A stretch of 64,000 nt of DNA from Myoxocephalus aenaeus (taxonomy: Eukaryota > Chordata > Actinopteri > Perciformes > Cottidae): contig JBAMJR010000011.1 of NCBI GenBank assembly GCA_038501785.1, forward strand, positions 2,065,001 to 2,129,000, written 5' to 3'. Of this stretch, positions 1 to 57,134 are shown in pieces. A model generated the notes under the pieces. The model saw only the letters and a list, made by a program, of their open reading frames with translations, did not search any database and had not been told where the DNA came from. The position numbers were made by a program, and so were the translations under genes. Positions within the stretch are counted from its first letter, which is position 1, and each line of letters begins with the position of its first letter.

Positions 1-1564
1 CTCTCGGGACCGTTGTGAGGATCCCCAATTATCCTCACACACCAAATCTCCAGCAGCGACTAAAGCCAGGAATGTTGTGCTGGTGTTCGTTTCACTCGTC
101 ACTCCTCCATCCCCTAGGAGTTCTGCCTCCTGACACAGAGGACATGTCCAGAATGAGGATGTTCAGCGCAGCAAGTCTTACCTTACAATTACACAAAGAC
201 CTCAGCGATTCAGAGCGGTAAATACAGAAAGAAAAATAGATCCAATACCAATTTCTCCTAACTTTTCTGATGGACAGGATGTGCTTTAAGGCTCATGTAT
301 TTGTTTTTTTACCGATAATCACCGGCAAAATATTTCCAGCTTGAAGAAGACACTTTTTAAACAGACTATATTGTACATAGTATGATATCCTGGAGGAGAG
401 ATCTATCTCAGAATAAACTTCTGGTGAAAAGAGAAATGGATATAAAATCCGAATGGGCTTCTGATGATTATGCAGTCCCTCAATATGGTGGGAAAATAAA
501 CGCTTAAAATATGTAACATTTTTGGACCGTCTGATATACTTAAAATTCAAAATAAACAACACCAGTTACAGATATTTAGGGAAATACAAATAATGAGCTT
601 TAAATGTGATGCACTGTTTACAGATTGGGTTGTTACGTTTCACTTGTCCCGACTACGTTCTTGTTTTTGTTCGCTGCAGCTGCTTACTAATCCGTCATCG
701 AAAATCTTCCTCTTTAATAAATAGTAGAAAAATAATCTTTCCCTCTTAAGTGTTTCTTCCTGTATTTATGTGAATCATTAAAACAATTTCACAGACACTC
801 ATGAAAATGTCCAAATATCTCCCAGAGAACAAACTGGGGAGTTTCTATCTGCAGAACTGAGAATAAAGCTGGAATAGAATCCCACATTAGATCCTGGTCT
901 GTGTAAAAAATACAATATTTTTACTCTTCATCCGAGACATTTTAACAAAGGAGGCTCCGTTCCCCTCCGGCCCCTCACCACAGGGAGGCCTCGTGGGGAT
1001 GCTGAGCCTGGGGCAAAAGGGGTCCAATCAGCATCCAGATGTCCATGTTAATGTGATTATCCTCTGGTATTTTCAATGGCCTTCCACTTGGAAATGAAGA
1101 CCCCTCTTCTGAATCTCAGGGTTTTAGGTTCAAGTTGTGTCCTCTTCTCAAATAATGGGCTCAAACTGCGTTTTTGTGCGCTCTTACGCCAAAATCCTTC
1201 AGAAAAAAACAACAATAAAAATCTCACTTGGATATTTTTTTACTGGCCCAGATCTGGTCATTTTGAGTGTGTGTAAACTTGAGTACACTTGCCAGATGTT
1301 GGACTGGGTTGTGGAAAAAAAGGGTTGAAATGGAGATGTTGGCACAATGAGACCATGAGGCGAATACCCATATTAATCATCAATTGATGGCAGAGACCCC
1401 AGCGGCCCGGGGACTCTGTGAGTCCAGCTGTGGCGTTTCTCTCCCTCCGTCCACCCTGACAGTACCTACTGTGTGCCATCTATTCAAGCACAAATGTTTT
1501 TAAAAATAGTTTGTAATAAAAACAAGTTCCGTGCCCGGCAGGAGGGCCAACGCAGCGCTGGAGA
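1..1564 (-). other. cachd1: probable 3' UTR and downstream flank of cachd1
   Basis: No coding signal on either strand. As the side immediately 3' of the stop codon it should hold the 3' UTR. A minus-strand ATTAAA (plus-strand tttaat at 713-718) is a possible poly(A) signal; I see no canonical AATAAA on the minus strand in this stretch. The actual cleavage site may lie outside the window. Confidence 0.5.
713..718 (-). terminator. candidate poly(A) signal ATTAAA
   Basis: The plus strand reads tttaat, giving the common variant hexamer ATTAAA in transcript sense about 850 bases after the stop codon. Hexamers of this kind occur by chance, so this is only a candidate. Confidence 0.25.
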
Positions 1565-43983
<42,419 letters not shown>

Positions 43984-46900
43984 CTGTTGGGAGAAAGAAG
44001 CAGAGACGGTGCCGTTAGGATCAGGGGGATACAGAGAATTTGGATCCAATAACTGAAAACCATCTCCCGAGGAAGAGTATTGGCAAAGTTCCTTCATAGA
44101 AATAGATTTTTGGGTCAGGTGTTGCTGAGCAGAGCCCTTTTGTTATCATCACTCTGTGATGACATCTACGAAAAGTGTCGATACAAAAGTTTCTTCCCTG
44201 TAAGGATTGACAAACTATTGCATTATTGTCACAAGTTTACCAGAGAGATCAAGCATTCACGCCTCTTGATGTTCGGAGCCATGACTGTACTTCCTCACAT
44301 TTACAAAGAATCCAGTCCAACCAGGACCTTTTTATGGTTGCATGCCGTTGATGCTGATTAAACCTACCAGCTATAGTGAAGCTGCCACTGGAGCTCTGTA
44401 TTCTGTACTCTGTATTATATCAGTATTATTCCATTTTTTTAAGGCTTTTCTGTGAAGTTATTTTACAGCCATTTGTGTTAAGTAACCACATTAAATACAT
44501 TGATGCATCCGATTAACTTATTAAAATCATCAAATTAAGCATCCAATAAACGTTAAGTTTAATATTCTGTCCTGCCTGTAACAAAACCATAGGAACAAAT
44601 ATGGCCCCTTTCAACCTGTAATGGCATTGCCATGTAAATCAACGCTTTGCTCCAGTAAGACGAAGGCAACTGCACTGAAGCGAACACGTTTGTCAGCATG
44701 AGTGACTGAATACTTTCAAAAATATTTCCTAGTTTTACTAAACTAGCAGCATTTGTCTAATAATATAGGGAAAATCCAGAGTTTAAACATGTCATCTAAT
44801 TGTACTGCTGGGCTTGTTGGTAATTTCTAATGGCAATGTCATTTTGATTTGTCAAGCACAGGTAGCTACCTACCTACCTACCTACGGAAATAAAGTCAAT
44901 GATTGCTTGGTGACGTATTTACAGGTCGCCAGTATTGTGGATAGTGTAGTGATATGATAGGCCCTTACAAAATATTATGCGACTACAGGTAATTAATGAA
45001 CAACACTCAAAGTAACAATCACCATCTTGACTGGTACGGAGACATTAGTACTGATGGATTCATCCGCTCAGACAGGTGCATCTGGAGCCACTTTATTACT
45101 GGTCCAGAGAAAACGATCAACCTGGTTATCTGCCAAAGCAACCAACTCATAGACCCGGGCCGTAATGCCATTTACATCAGTTTAGACCGGGGAGGAAAAT
45201 GCGTCACCTGTCTGAATCTGGAGGTCAGCCATTACACTAAATGAAGGTTTTCATTAGCCCCAAAACACAAGGTGATGTTGAATTTCCCCATCCAACTTCC
45301 AGACTGAAACATTTTAATAGTCCCTGATTTATATTGTTACGCGAATAGGAAGCAGAGCGCTACATTAAGGCATGGAAGAAAAAGAAGAAAGAAAAAAAAA
45401 AGAGTCCTGGTGTGACCTCAGCCTTAACGCACGCTAAGAGAGCTCCAGAGACACATTTTAAGAGCTGCCCGAATAACACACACGCGTGCACACACCTTTT
45501 TTTCAGATGGTCTGCTGAGTCCCAGCAGCTAAACATTCTCTCTTTTTCTTTCTTCCTCTCACACTTTCCAAACACAGGAAAGTGTGCTGTGCAGCAGCTA
45601 CAAACAGAGTAAAACTAATGTTTGTGCTGAGGCAACAGGTTGGCAGGTGCTGCACACAAAGCCTTAAATCGCCTGGTTCCTCACTGCAGCGATTTCCTGC
45701 TGCCTGTCCACACCTTTTGTTAGACACATTCCAGAGGACACCGATTACCCAGAATGCACCACTTCCAACTAAACTGGAGCTGATTCACTATAGACTGTTA
45801 TTGCTTATCCATAGCTACACTACAAACACTCATCTACAAAGCACAGCAAAACAAAGTTTCATAGGTTTCACACTGTTAAAGGGAAGTTTGAGAAGTTCCT
45901 TTACGATATTACAGCCTTCAAACCAGAGGACTTAAACCAGGATGCCGTTAAAAAAAAAAAAAAAAAGCATTTTATGTCCACCTTGCAAAGAAATGGGACT
46001 CAATAGCACCATATTAAGTCGTCTTGTAACTATGGATTATTGTTATTTCTAGATTCATCTTTCGGTCTCCAAAACATTTAACAAAACCGATCATCAGGTT
46101 ACTATAATGTAAGATTAGGAACAGCAGCAACCAGAAACTGTTCTTAAATTTGAGTATTAAAATTAACTATCAAAAAAGTTGCAGATAAAAAAAGCACACA
46201 GACACAAAGATGCAGATAAACGAACGCCCCTAACTGCAAGATCTCCTTTCAATGGGCCACAATTACACCATTCAGGTAATATAATTTCTGAAAATCCCTG
46301 TTAAGTGGCCTAAAAACAAGCACAGTGCTAATGATCAATCTGTTAACAAAGTGCTCACTTTTGATCCTGAATGTCTAAATGGTATCAGTGGTCGTTTTGA
46401 TTGTTTTTGAGCCCATACAGTCTACCGTCCCATACCCTTCTTAGTAGGATAAGAGAAGGTCCAAAGACGTAGAACTGTCAAATAAACACGTACAAACACA
46501 CACAAACAGAGCTGCCACTACTTAGCAGGAGTCCTGTGCCCTCAAAAATATACACTAACAAAAGAGAAGCAAAATGGGGGGAGAGATAGGAACTGGATTG
46601 GAGAAACTCTTTGTTTCCATGAAGGCAGCAATTCTGAAAAATCAAGAACAAATCCTGAAGAGAGAGAGAACTCCTGTTGTTGATTAGCCACGGGTTAGCT
46701 GTCTTTCCCCCAGTGCCTCGAGTGTTTGTTGTTAGAGCTGCTTTGCGGTTTTCACAGCTATGGAGCAGCCGGGGAGGAATGCTCAGCTCTGAAACCTGAG
46801 AGGCCTGAGGCTGCCTGGGCCACCGTGAGCCTGTGGCCTCCCCTGACCCATAATCAAACACTGCAATGTACACAGACACATTCACACCAGTAGAAAGGCG

Positions 46901-49900
46901 CACACAGACAACTGCACGGTGTCTGGGGTGCACCCTGGCTTCCCTTACTGCTTACCTCCTCCGGGTAGGGCTGGCAGTATGGAAAAAGTACAAGATGAAG
47001 ATGAGGCAAAATCCAACACTTAAATTATCCAGTGGATGTCCAGCACACTGGTAGAAATGTGTCAAGGTCACGTTTGTGTTCATTTCTTCTAAAAATGTAC
47101 CATAAAATACATTTCAGACTAGCATTAGAATGATAGATAGTTGATAATATAAGATACGTACACAAACACATTATCCATCCCTTTAACCATTAAGACAGTT
47201 GGGAACAACCACATTTTCCTGAAGGCGCTCCATCTTAAACATCATTATGAACCAGTTGCCTCATTAATCAAGCTGTGGAATAAAATAATTGTGTAGCAAC
47301 AGCATGTCGCGTGCACATACAGCAATCCATTTGGATGACCAATGAATCAAAGTAACAAACAAGTCCGTATATCTCTTGACAGCTTTTTGTCCAATGCCAA
47401 GTCAAAAGGGAAGCGATGCACAGTCCTACCAACGGTGTCACACGAGCCAAGAAGCGCTGCAATGCACCAACAAATGCAGGAGAGAAGAATGCAAGCTTGT
47501 AAACGTGGATGTAAACACCAGTGGATTTAAAATAAATAAAAATCAGCTTTGTAAATGTTTTTCATGAGGAAGGATATACACTGGGCATGTTTGTTAGACC
47601 TCAAGGATACACACAATGCATTTGGGGGGAGTAACACCAAACGTAAACATAACTTTTGTTTGTTTAAAAAGGAAAACTATGCAGGCTCCCGTTAAAATAA
47701 AACATTTAACTGGATCCAAATAGGCAGGTTTCTCAACACTAAGCTCACAAGAAATGCACTAAAACGCCTCAAAGTCCATTGATCACAGGGCATTAAGGCC
47801 AGTTTTTAAATCCATCCACCTTGAGGTTAATCCCGACCACAGCCGAGTGGTTCACATGAATGACTAAACCTCAGTGGAAGCTCTAACTGCAGGCCGCTGA
47901 GAGTCTAATTGTGTTGCACATCTTTAAAAAGAAAAGAAAAAACTGACTCTCCCAGCTTTATCCAGACACAACTTAACCTGCTTCTCCTTCAAATTATAGG
48001 AAAGGAGGAGCTTCCATATCGAGCAGATTTACACATGGTAAGAAACCGTTGCTGCTGTAGTAAAGGCTTTTAGATTGCCACGTTGATTTGTTTAGTCCCA
48101 CACAAAAACCAAACTCTCCTTTATCATGTTATTTCTCTTTCTTGGCTCCTCTTTGCACCCCGTTACAGCAGCTCAACCATGGGAACCCTCCTTGTATATG
48201 GCATCCCTTTAATTGGGCCTGCCTCTTCAGCTCCTCCGTCCGGCTCTCTTGGGGATGCTACAAATTACCCCAAGAGGCTCTTTGCATTTAAAAAGAGACT
48301 CTTCTGCTCTTCGTGGAGCAGAGAATACAATCCAGACAGACGACTGACAATACCAGCCCGAAGTCTTTGAGTTATTTGTGTTTGTTTTCAGGGGAAACAC
48401 ATGGAGAAACGGGCACAAAGATGCGATGCAGGGTAAAAGAACTGAGGGTTTAAAAAAAAAAACATATGTAAAAAAACTGAAGGGGGAAAAAAATGGGGGA
48501 AGACGGGGGAAGGTGAAGGCAAGAGTAGGGAAGGAAAGGAAGAAGGCAGGAAAGAGGGAGAGGAAGTGAGAGACGACTGCACTGGAAACAAACCGTCAAA
48601 GGCCAGAGTGGAGTCGCAAGCTAAGCTAATTGAGAATTCGACTGGAGAGCATGAACACACAAAAAAGGCCTTTGGGCTTGTTGATCAGCGGGCCACGGTT
48701 TATTTGTGAACACCCTAGAGGGCAAAATGGGAGCATGGTCAAGTCTGAGGTTGAGCTGTTTGCTCTTTATTGGCTCATAGTGGACAGGGCTCATCAATTA
48801 ACCCAGGGGCTCAGGTGTGATATGGCTTCTGGGTAGCAGCGTCCGTGGGGGGATTTTTCCGTGAGCCATGAGAGAGACAGACCCAGACATCGTAGCCATT
48901 GTTAGCTTTTGCCCTGAGAACTTAGCGCATATTACCTCCAGCTCAGTTTTTTCGTTTAACAGCAAACACTACTGTCGCCGCCATGGGCTGGTCCCTCGTG
49001 TCGGGCTCTCCGTGGTAGATAATATAGGTGCCGTTGCTGACTGGAGGTAAGCCCACACAACCCACTGCCAGCCAGCCTTCTCTTTCGATGAAGCACTTTG
49101 TCTTAGGGAACGAACCTGCCCTCGTCACGTAAGAAAGCAAACTAACAGTCAAGTCTTGTCATACAAATCCAAGTGACTATGAGCCAGACTGTGAATGTGG
49201 GCTAAGCACAGGCCTGGTGCAAGTATGTGGAGCTCATCGACTGCTTATCTGTCACTACAGGCTGCTTGTTGTAGGAAATGTCTGTGAACATCTCACACAC
49301 ATTTCACACTAGGCTGCAGTATAGATGTTTTGGAGCTGTAGAGCCTGAGAGATTGGTTTCCATACAACTGACAGATAAAAGCCTGAATCCCAAGGGAGAG
49401 TAACTGCTGCTTCCTCTATGCTGCTGGCATACAGCTCAGCCTCCCTCCTTCATTCAATGCTTTATCCCCCCATTGGCTTTTCCTCTCTCCCTCCATCCCT
49501 CCCCCCTTGCCCCCAGCCAACTCTCCGCTCATTGCACTACAAAGAGCTGGAGCCGGGGATGCGGCATCAGAGCTTCGTCTCTGATGTGCATGTGTGTAAT
49601 GTTTTTTTCACTTTTTTTTCCTAGACCCTTTGCCATGTCTCCGTTCCCAACCTCGCCCTCCCATCTCGATTTTTTCCCTGAACACTACAAAGCAGAGTCA
49701 GGAAACAGGCACCTGGGAGTGTTAAAAAGAGAGAGAGAGAGAGAGAGAGCACAGTTTCTGCATTTTCACAATACAACAACAAAAGTCTGAAATAATTGCA
49801 CCTGCAGTTTACAGCTCCACAACACAGTAGAACAACAGAACAAAAGCGCATTCGTATTCATTCGTTTCTTTTCTATGGGGATGAACCTGGTGAAATCAGC

Positions 49901-52900
49901 TAGAAATGCTTTTTTTTTTTTTTTTAAAGGATTCACTGCGTTTCCTATCAATTATAACTATGCACAACACAGCCTCAGCTCAGTTCGAAGACAGATAACA
50001 TATCCAACGTTCTGGTGAATCCGTTCACAAGCTTAAACATTGTTTCTCTCACAGTCACACCATAAGGACGTTAAGTTGATTAAAGCACGGCTGGGGACTT
50101 TCTCTTAATTAGTGGAACACATAGATGAGACTATTATGTGGTTACAGTTTGTGACAAAAGGATGATGATCATACTTTCTAAAATGCCTAAATGAAACCAA
50201 GTGGCCCAAAACGATTAATCAAATAATGCTGGTTACGGTTTCTCCAAACTAAACCTATTGAATAAGTTGTTTTACACACGTCGATAAACGATTAGGAAAC
50301 ATTCAAATAAGGTGAAATGACACTACCGTGGCATTACCTGGTGCTAAGAGATGAGAGCCAATCCAGCACCAGTAAGTAAGGCCTCACAGAGAAGGTCTTT
50401 CTTGTGACTCTTTGTTGCTCACATGCATCAGTGATCAGACACAAAGAAGGTTTGGTAGCTTGGGTAGGATAATTGGCAATAACTCTTTAGAAAAAGTATT
50501 TTGACATATCTTAATACTTGACTAAAGATTTTAGGGAAAATAAAGGGAATCAATACGTTTTTGGGAATTAAAAAAAGCACAATATATGGCAGGCAAATCC
50601 TGCTTTAGTGAGTATGGAATGACTCTGAACTCATCAATATTGTGACCATGGCACCATTAAAAAAGGAGGGGTTAAACAGGAGGAGACATGTGGATCTGTA
50701 AATGCCACTATAATGGCCGTAGAGAAACCAAACCCGTGTTAATTAAGTGCATCTCTATTCCAACCCAGTGGAGAGCTTTGCTAATTAAATGACTGGCTGT
50801 CAGTGTCTGCCAACTGCTCGCTGCTGCATTTAGAAGCTGCTGGGGGTCAATTTAATTTGCTTGAATCTAACTAACGGAGAACCTGGGGCAACGGCACCAA
50901 AGCCCCGGCCCACACACCGCGTTAGAGTGAGTGCATGTATGTGTGCAGCCTGCTTGTCAAAGGCTTTGAGCACCATGGTTAGCTTCACCGTGCTCCATTT
51001 TCAATCTTCTATACGTGTATTTGAGTGGGAGTCTGTGGATGTTCATGTGCACGTGAAAAATAAAAAAAGGACTGCAGCCACATGCAGAAATTATTCCTAG
51101 CTTTTATATCCCCATAAAAACGTGATTGTCATAGCAATGTCACTTAAAGCTGTGATGGATAAAACTGTTCTTTTTAAGGCAAAGTCTAAATCCCAGGCGG
51201 CACTGCTTCACAGACACACTGTCGCACTTTCAGGCCTGATGTCTATTGTGAATCCCCCACTTTCATACTACTATTATTCTAATGTCAGTCACAGTACCAC
51301 AGAGAAAGACATTAGGATTGGATCTCCCGTAAGCATTCAGATAATATGCAGTAATAATTAGAAATTCTGATTGCAATGTAATCAATGGAAAATACTGTCA
51401 GATCTGTGAATTGTCTGGAACCCCCCCCCCAAAATTCCCCCAAAATTGCAGATTAGTGGGTCCTGATCCAAGCACCATGGGTGTGGTTATGGTATCCAGC
51501 TTTGGTACATAAAGTTTAAACTGGGATCCGTTTCAACATTTAAATCCAGGGCCGTGGACAAATATCACATATGATGACTTTTCCATGTGTACAGCTTATA
51601 TATAAAAAGATGTTTTCAAAAAGTTTTCCGCCAGTCACTCATTCTATTTCTCGGTCATCAGCCCTCTTGATGAGGCATGCAATGTTAAAGAAGAGCAGTA
51701 ACAGTATTTATTTAACCTAGAACAACAATAAATCGATAATTATCTTCAGTACATGCATAGTGCTGCCAGAAAAGGCCACCAGGAAAGAGACCTGGATTGG
51801 CAAATTTACATAAATGTTTTGGGAAATATGCCTTTATTGTGTAAAACCCAAATGTAAATAAACCATAGATAATGTCAACCACAACATGATAAGAGTCATC
51901 AATTGTCTTTTATTTCTGTTCAAAATGAACAGTTCAAAACCCCCAAAATATACAGTCAACTATAATATAAGACTAAAATTTAAGACTTTCAAATGTTCGG
52001 CACTTTTGCTCAAAATGTCTGTCACAACACTTGGTTCCACATATTTTTCAAGTCATACTTATTGAGCCGACAAGGATGAAACCCCTAAAGTGACTGTAAA
52101 AAATGGTTCAACAAAACAGTCCATCTAAAAACACATCAAAACACAAAATTGTTTTGACATGAAGGACAGGAAACATGTCATAGCTCGACCAATGTTACCA
52201 ACTCCTAAAAGAGGGAGAAAGAGAGACTTACACAAGTGTTTTTCAAACGTACATTTACAGATGCCAGAGATATTATTCATGAGAAACGTACTAGACCTCT
52301 AACTTGACTTTATCTCCCTCTGCCTGATTCAACCAGAGTCTCGTCCAATGCAGTGGGAGGGTGAAGCCTGTCAGCTATCGGGTGCTGAGGTTCTGAAATA
52401 ACAAGACCCCCTTTTGTCCAAACAGCATCGGGGCCAAGAGAGAGAGAGAGAGTCACCACCAGGCAGATACACCCCACCCTACACCTACCCGAGAGGCTCT
52501 CGGTCTCAGCCTGGGATGTTTGCTCTCCCTCTCCACCAGACAGGATATAATGCTTTCCACATGTGAGAGAAAAATAGGAGGGAGGAGGAGAGGAAGAGGG
52601 AGGAGGGGCGGGGTCAGAGAGGAGCAGAAAAGAGAACAGAGATAGCCAGCCGGGATTTGGTAACAACAAAAGCCTCTCGTTTATAAGCTATAACTGAACA
52701 ACAATATAAAACTGGAATATCTCACAGTATTTCAGCCTTAATTTGGCAGTTAGCAACAAAGAGAGTAAAATCTAAGGGAAGTAGAAATGGTTATGACTAC
52801 TGGCATGGATCCCACATCCACTTCAATTCATTTAGTTGATGCAACCAAACAGCTTTTTGCAGCCAACTACTAGACGTACATTTGGTGTTGAAATAAGTAA

Positions 52901-55271
52901 GTAAATCAAGATTAGCCGTCCTGCAGGACAAAGGATCGTAATGAACTATCCAAATAAATTCTGCTACAACGTAGTTTGGTCTGAAGTTGGTGCTAAAGAC
53001 TAGGCTTTACGTGTGGCTGTAATCTGTCAGTAAAAGAAGTAGAGGTTGCAAACCGAAAACAAAAAGAGTCAGCTTGGCCATCTAACCATCGATGAGAGAA
53101 AAATAAAAGAAATGGCTTCTTGAATTTCTTTCAATTGGGCAAGTTTTGATCAGCTAGTATTGACTATGTTTCATGGCGATAAGTATTTGCACGTTATGAG
53201 AACATCCGGCAAGACACAGACCGCTCACGTGACTTAAATGCTCATCCAGCCAGAATGTATTATTTGGCAAAAACATGTTCATGTACCATTCAGTGCATTA
53301 ACCTTTTCTGACAAATGCAAACGCTAAGTAGAGAGCAAAGGCTGTTTTACACAAAAGATTTATTGAATTTTGACATTTCAATACAGCTTTTCGAATAAAA
53401 ATATGTGAATGGAACCAAAATTGGTTCTATGGCAAAAACGCAATGCTTGGAAATAAGTAGTGATAACACTGCGACAGCTTTGTCTGCTGATCCAGCTTTC
53501 TCCTCTTAGCTCAAACTACGTGGTGTTTGCGCCTCTGAGTGCATATGAAGTGCATGTGGTAAGAGACTTTGTGTGCAGGTCATTACCTTACAGTTTCCCC
53601 TACACAAGGCCCTTTGATGCTAAAGCAGTTGAGTCATTAAAACAAGGCCGCAGGCCACAGCAACCATGGACTAATCATACTTGACTAATTAGAAAACTAA
53701 AACCTCATGAAACACACTTGATTGTGGCATTCCTAATATTTTTGTGTATATATAGTCTGAAAGCAGCAACAGATGAAGTATGTAGCTCAGTGGCTCCAGG
53801 CCAGCAGTGCATTATGGGAATAGCAACGTGCTGTTAAAGTGGAGCCAATGTGAAAACTTTCCAAAGACGGATCAAAGCTGCATACCTGAGCACCTCCATT
53901 TAGCGGATAAAAGCTAGTGAAAGAGGACGAAAGCAGAACCTCACACACTGCGGTCAAATAATCTCGACACAGGAATGCAAGATAATGAGAAAATGCTGCG
54001 TTTTTATAGGGGCTTTAAATGTTTCTCCATATCAAAACTGTTCCTACATGACTGTGTATGAGCTGAAAGATGATCGGAGTTAAACCGTCTGTGCAGCCAT
54101 GAACCAATCAATGAGGGAATCTTGTGAATAGCTGGGGACTAAGGTAATTTAGTTGAGATCCAAGTACTGCGCTCATTTCATGACCAACTTCATGACAAGA
54201 ATGCTCGTAAATGACTGTGTGGATCAGGGGTTAAGGAGTTTGAGCTAAAAAAAAAAGAAGAAAAAAAGCCTCTGGTGTGAATCATGGTCGGCAAATGTGT
54301 ACTATACATTCCTTTACCTATCACTTGAGACCTATAGTGGGGTCACGTGCATGTTTACAGTGGATAATCTTACCGACATGTTGCTTCAGCGTCGGACACT
54401 TGAAAGTTGGCCCAAGTTTATCACAAAATAAAATATTTCAGAACCAACAGATTCAACTGAGATGACAAACGACATGACTGAAGCGAACCCTTAACCTCTG
54501 GACTAGGCTGGGCTTCAGCCACCTCAGGGCCCGATGCCAGCCTGCCAGCAGCCTCCTGCCCCACAAGTCCCTGCAGTCACACGGTCATAGACCCTGTCAG
54601 GGCCAACACTTCAGCCTGACCCCTTAGAGATGTCGAAAGGATCAGAAAAAGGTGTGTGTGAAAGACCGAGACTGATAAACTGTCAGCCACGGGTCAAAGA
54701 AAAATGCAGAGAAAGAGAAATGGAGACACAGTCAAAAAGAAGAAGAAAAAAAAAAAAAAAAGGGGGTTCGTCACCCAGCTCCAATAAATTCAAAACTTTG
54801 ATATACGCTTCCTGCCAAAAGAGGCCCGCTCTCAGCCAAGTGAGAGGATGTTCAGAGGGGGCGCCTGCACTGTCTGCACAAACTATCCTGGATTATCTTC
54901 ACATTCCTGTGCTGTGGACTCATCTGTCAGGCTTTTACTTTACTTGCAGTTGACGAGCATCAGTAGACATGCACAAGAGAGACTAAATTGCTACAAATGT
55001 CATAATAATGAGAAAATACGACACTGTTCTTGAATATAGGCCAGAAAAAAAAAGAGGTAGTTTATGAACTAATTTTATTCACTAAAATGAGGTGGTGAGA
55101 ATCAAACCTATGGAAAGTAAGGAATACAGAGTTACTGAGGAAGAAAAGAGAATAATAAAATTGTCAAAACTACTATAATGTGTGAATGTCAATTAAAACT
55201 GCCATTAAAAACAGGAACCGATCGGTGAGATGGGTCGAAGAGATAAAAGACGGGAAAGGGCAAAGGACAGA

Positions 55272-55273
<2 letters not shown>

Positions 55274-55308
<35 letters not shown>
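55274..55308 (+). repeat. 35-base G homopolymer
   Basis: Thirty-five consecutive G flanked by agaga and atcccggggt. Unusually long for a nuclear genome; length may not be reliably sequenced. Confidence 0.9.
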
Positions 55309-55309
<1 letters not shown>

Positions 55310-56946
55310 TCCCGGGGTGGTCCACTTCTCAGGTTTCTGAGCCCCATGTGAGATCATGCCTGTCCACTGTTATAAGGTCTCTACAGACAGGGCGCTTTGT
55401 TCTACTCCATGTATTCTTAGGGCAGTTACACACACTGATTAAGAGAGGCATGCGTCGCTCCGCAGAGAAGCTTACGCTACATACTACACCGGTGTTTGCC
55501 TTTGCAGAGACTAACTAGTTCAGCCTGGTCACGCTGAAACTTGTGTTCACACCAGTGACCTGGAGCTAACCTTGTACAGCAGTTTGGGAGAAATGGGTCA
55601 AATGTGGGTTGGCACAGGTTCATCGTCATGGTCTGTGGCGGGTGAAAGCTAGTTAGTCTTAGTCTGTTAGCAACAGCAAGCTAAAAATGACTGCAGTCTA
55701 ACACAGCAGTGCTGCAATGCATTCTCCTTTCATGAAGGTCATAATGCTCAGAGGTTGTTTCAACAGTGTGAACATTTTGGAGGCTGCAGTTTGTGGTGAA
55801 CACCGTTGCATTATACACAGTGGTGTTTTTGATATTTAGTCTACCCTTGTTGATCTGAATGGTTTTAAATAGATATAGGAAACCATTCAGAGTAATTCAA
55901 CAACACTATAACTGTAGCTGCCTATATACCCATATAACTGAATCAACAGACAGAGCAAACACTGAACATTAAAACCTTTATGAAGGTCGGAACCATCACA
56001 TGACTGTTGTAGTTGACTGCAGTAGTTTTAGATACGTGTACCTAATAAACTGGCAACTGCTTACCATGAACGGGATGATGTAGCATCCTGAGCATAACCA
56101 TTTCAGTAGAATGTCTTGCCGCTATCAAACCGATGCCTCTTGATTTCAGTGATTCATCTCATTATTTATTTAAAAAAGGAGATTTCGGCAGCAATCCATT
56201 TTCCTCACATTTTAATACACTTGGAGTGGCTCACATTTTTTTATATTCTGAGAAGAAAGATACACTTCATCACTGTGGCTTTACTTTTGCTTTCTTGAAA
56301 GAAGATGAGCAGAAGTGTCTTCAGTTAGGCCGAGCATAAGCACAGAGAATTGTTTTAAAAAATGTCAGGTGTCCCTTCCTGTTTCACCACAAGACAATAT
56401 TATTATTAAACAATATCAGGCATGAGTCACATTTGACATATCAGAGTTTTATGTTTGGCTAGTTCACAGCATAGTAAGTGATGTACTAGTGACTAGTTGT
56501 GTGTGAAAATGCAGATTTTGTTGTAGTAGTAGCAGCTAGCCATGCAGATACTTTTTAAGTTCTACTTCATCACAGTAATCAAGAGACCTCGAGTTCTGTG
56601 CAATACTCTCAGTAGAGTAAAGCACGCCAAAGCGTAACACAGTACAGCATAGCATTAATCTTTATGACACGAGATGATTAACTGGATGCAGGATTTGTGT
56701 TGGCTACTCAGCTGGCCGGAGGAGGCAACCTGGGAGCTGCGGTGAGGAAGGAAAACATCAGACCACGTCTGGATAAATAACAGGAATACATATACAAGCG
56801 CATTTATTTAAATTTAAAGACTCAAGACGTAAAATGTACACATTTACACAGATGAGTCATGCACCCCATGGCAAAGAACACAGTTCATACAACATGACAC
56901 ACTGAAAAACGTTGTCATGTCCAACCAGTCTACAAAGCCAATGCTC

Positions 56947-56990
56947 TGCGCGCGTGCGCGCATGCGCGCGCGCGCGCACACACACACACA
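56947..56990. repeat. alternating purine-pyrimidine (GC)n(CA)n tract
   Basis: 44 bases of strict pyrimidine-purine alternation: GC-rich with single TG/CA interruptions, then (CA)n. Classical Z-DNA-forming composition. Confidence 0.93.
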
Positions 56991-57049
56991 GTTTATGAGT
57001 TGTAACCCTGACTAGCGGCAGGATACCACATTGCCAAAGTACACACATA

Positions 57050-57084
57050 TTTTTTTTTTTTTTTTTATATATATATATATATAT
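57050..57084 (+). repeat. T17(AT)9 tract
   Basis: A T homopolymer (57050-57066) followed by (AT)n to 57084. It lies shortly before the teleost repeat at about 57135. Confidence 0.9.
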
Positions 57085-57134
57085 CTCCTTTTTTATACAT
57101 AATTTGGAACAGAAGCTGACGAAGAAGAGTGGTG

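Noticed and set aside
43984..44097. Open frame with an ATG at 44095-44097 running into exon 2, which could be an alternative first exon
   Set aside because: The sequence has no signal peptide and no CACHD1 similarity, and a good acceptor (cccaacag) sits exactly where family similarity begins. Kept as intron.
44996..45244. 83-codon plus-strand frame with non-repetitive composition
   Set aside because: No recognisable domain, no splice context, and its length is within chance expectation for 64 kb.
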